64,000 nt of DNA from Acinetobacter sp. A47. GTDB taxonomy: Bacteria; Pseudomonadota; Gammaproteobacteria; Pseudomonadales; Moraxellaceae. A program made the position numbers and the translations under genes. The notes beneath the pieces were generated by a model, which ran no database searches, had not been told where the DNA came from, and was given only the letters and a program-made list of their open reading frames with translations. Below are positions 63,439 through 64,000 of the stretch, in pieces (positions within the stretch are counted from its first letter, which is position 1; every line of letters starts with the position of its first letter). The DNA lies in NCBI RefSeq assembly GCF_000805455.1, contig NZ_JSUS01000064.1:434001-498000 (forward strand). Direction: 5' to 3'.

Positions 63439-64000
63439 TTATACGTTAAAACGGAAGTGTAATACATCGCCGTCCTGAACAACATAGGTTTTGCCTTCCA
63501 GACGCCATTTGCCTGCTTCTTTGGCGCCATTTTCACCGTTATATTGAATGAAGTCATCATAAGCAACACATTCAGCACGGATAAAGCCTTTTTCAAAGTC
63601 TGTGTGAATCACGCCAGCCGCTTGCGGCGCAGTTGCACCAACTTTAACAGTCCAGGCACGAACTTCCTGTACACCAGCAGTGAAGTAAGTTTGTAGGCCA
63701 AGCAGTTTATAACCGGCACGGATCACTACATTTAGGCCTGGTTCTTCCATACCCATTGCTTCAAGGAACTCAGCACGGTCTTCATCTTCAAGCAATGAAA
63801 TTTCAGCTTCGATCTGGTTGCAAAGAGGTACAACAATGGCATTTTCTTCAGCAGCAAGTTTTTTTACTGCTTCAAGATGCGGGTTGTTTTCAAAACCGTC
63901 TTCAGCCACATTGGCAATATACATGGTTGGTTTAAGGGTCATTAAACCGAAACCACGCACTGCTTTACGTTCATCATCTGACAGGTCAGCGGCACGTGCC
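63439..64000 (-). CDS. ychF: Redox-regulated GTPase/ATPase YchF (3' part only)
   Basis: The visible 186 residues are the C-terminal part of YchF, a ribosome-associated Obg-family nucleotidase that binds ATP. The helical domain ([39 protein letters not shown] seen in part) is followed by the TGS domain ([38 protein letters not shown], both in part). The frame is open to the end of the window, so the G domain and start lie beyond. It ends before a strong terminator. Confidence 0.95.
   Translation of the reverse strand, partial: ARAADLSDDERKAVRGFGLMTLKPTMYIANVAEDGFENNPHLEAVKKLAAEENAIVVPLCNQIEAEISLLEDEDRAEFLEAMGMEEPGLNVVIRAGYKLLGLQTYFTAGVQEVRAWTVKVGATAPQAAGVIHTDFEKGFIRAECVAYDDFIQYNGENGAKEAGKWRLEGKTYVVQDGDVLHFRFNV

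Overview
The window is a chromosomal segment of a gammaproteobacterium, most likely an Acinetobacter (Moraxellaceae). The clues are the AmvA/AmvR efflux pair, AlaA, a FadI-type thiolase beside a long FabG and a MaoC protein, a gspL-gspM pair away from other type II secretion genes, and several lipoproteins that look genus-specific. The base composition looks moderate, a little richer in GC than I would expect for A. baumannii, so a non-baumannii species is plausible. The species cannot be settled from sequence alone. Genes fill almost the whole window and no gap between genes exceeds 300 bases. I saw no rRNA, tRNA, CRISPR array, insertion sequence or prophage.

Layout. 0-3.4 kb: the end of a GST-like gene, a small unknown protein and a WG-repeat/Sel1-repeat protein. 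3.4-9.5 kb: a lipid module with a thiolase on the minus strand, diverging from a long-chain-type FabG, a MaoC hydratase and a serine beta-lactamase-fold hydrolase. A GNAT gene with a stop codon near its 5' end follows. 9.5-11.7 kb: the divergent amvR/amvA disinfectant efflux pair with two clear operators. 11.7-22.3 kb: housekeeping genes (maf, DUF2237, pgk, gpsA, sixA, gspLM, pyrD, cvpA, purF). 22.4-32.1 kb: an M48-like protein that has lost its zinc ligands, uppP, a PaaX-type regulator, a desaturase with a thioesterase, a periplasmic binding protein, and a cluster of two TelA-family proteins with a membrane protein. 32.3-34 kb: ahpF behind a strong OxyR-type site. 34-42.4 kb: two lipoproteins, then cysE, trmJ and dnaE on the minus strand. 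42.6-47.7 kb: a Sel1 protein, an AlaA aminotransferase with an extra N-terminal domain, the msrB-gpx repair pair and an AraC/LysE pair. 47.7-54.4 kb: an RND efflux pair, a divergent Lrp/LysE pair and an AT-rich orphan gene. 54.4-64 kb: dapC, glnD, purT, small proteins, a Crp-family regulator divergent from an Mpo1-like gene, and the 3' part of ychF.

The genes group by function. Stress defence includes ahpF, msrB-gpx, amvA, the RND pump and the TelA cluster. Nucleotide synthesis includes pyrD, purF and purT. Lipid metabolism includes the thiolase-FabG-MaoC module, desaturase, gpsA and uppP. Amino-acid and nitrogen metabolism includes cysE, dapC, alaA, glnD and two LysE exporters.

The most interesting signals are regulatory or architectural rather than one new system. 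They are a dead M48 protease, tandem TelA paralogues, AlaA with a helix-turn-helix-like front and repeated upstream motifs, a thiolase with a histone-like tail and an internal start, a well-formed OxyR site, the AmvR operators, and an RBS-masking hairpin before a LysE gene. All family calls come from reading the proteins; no database search was run.
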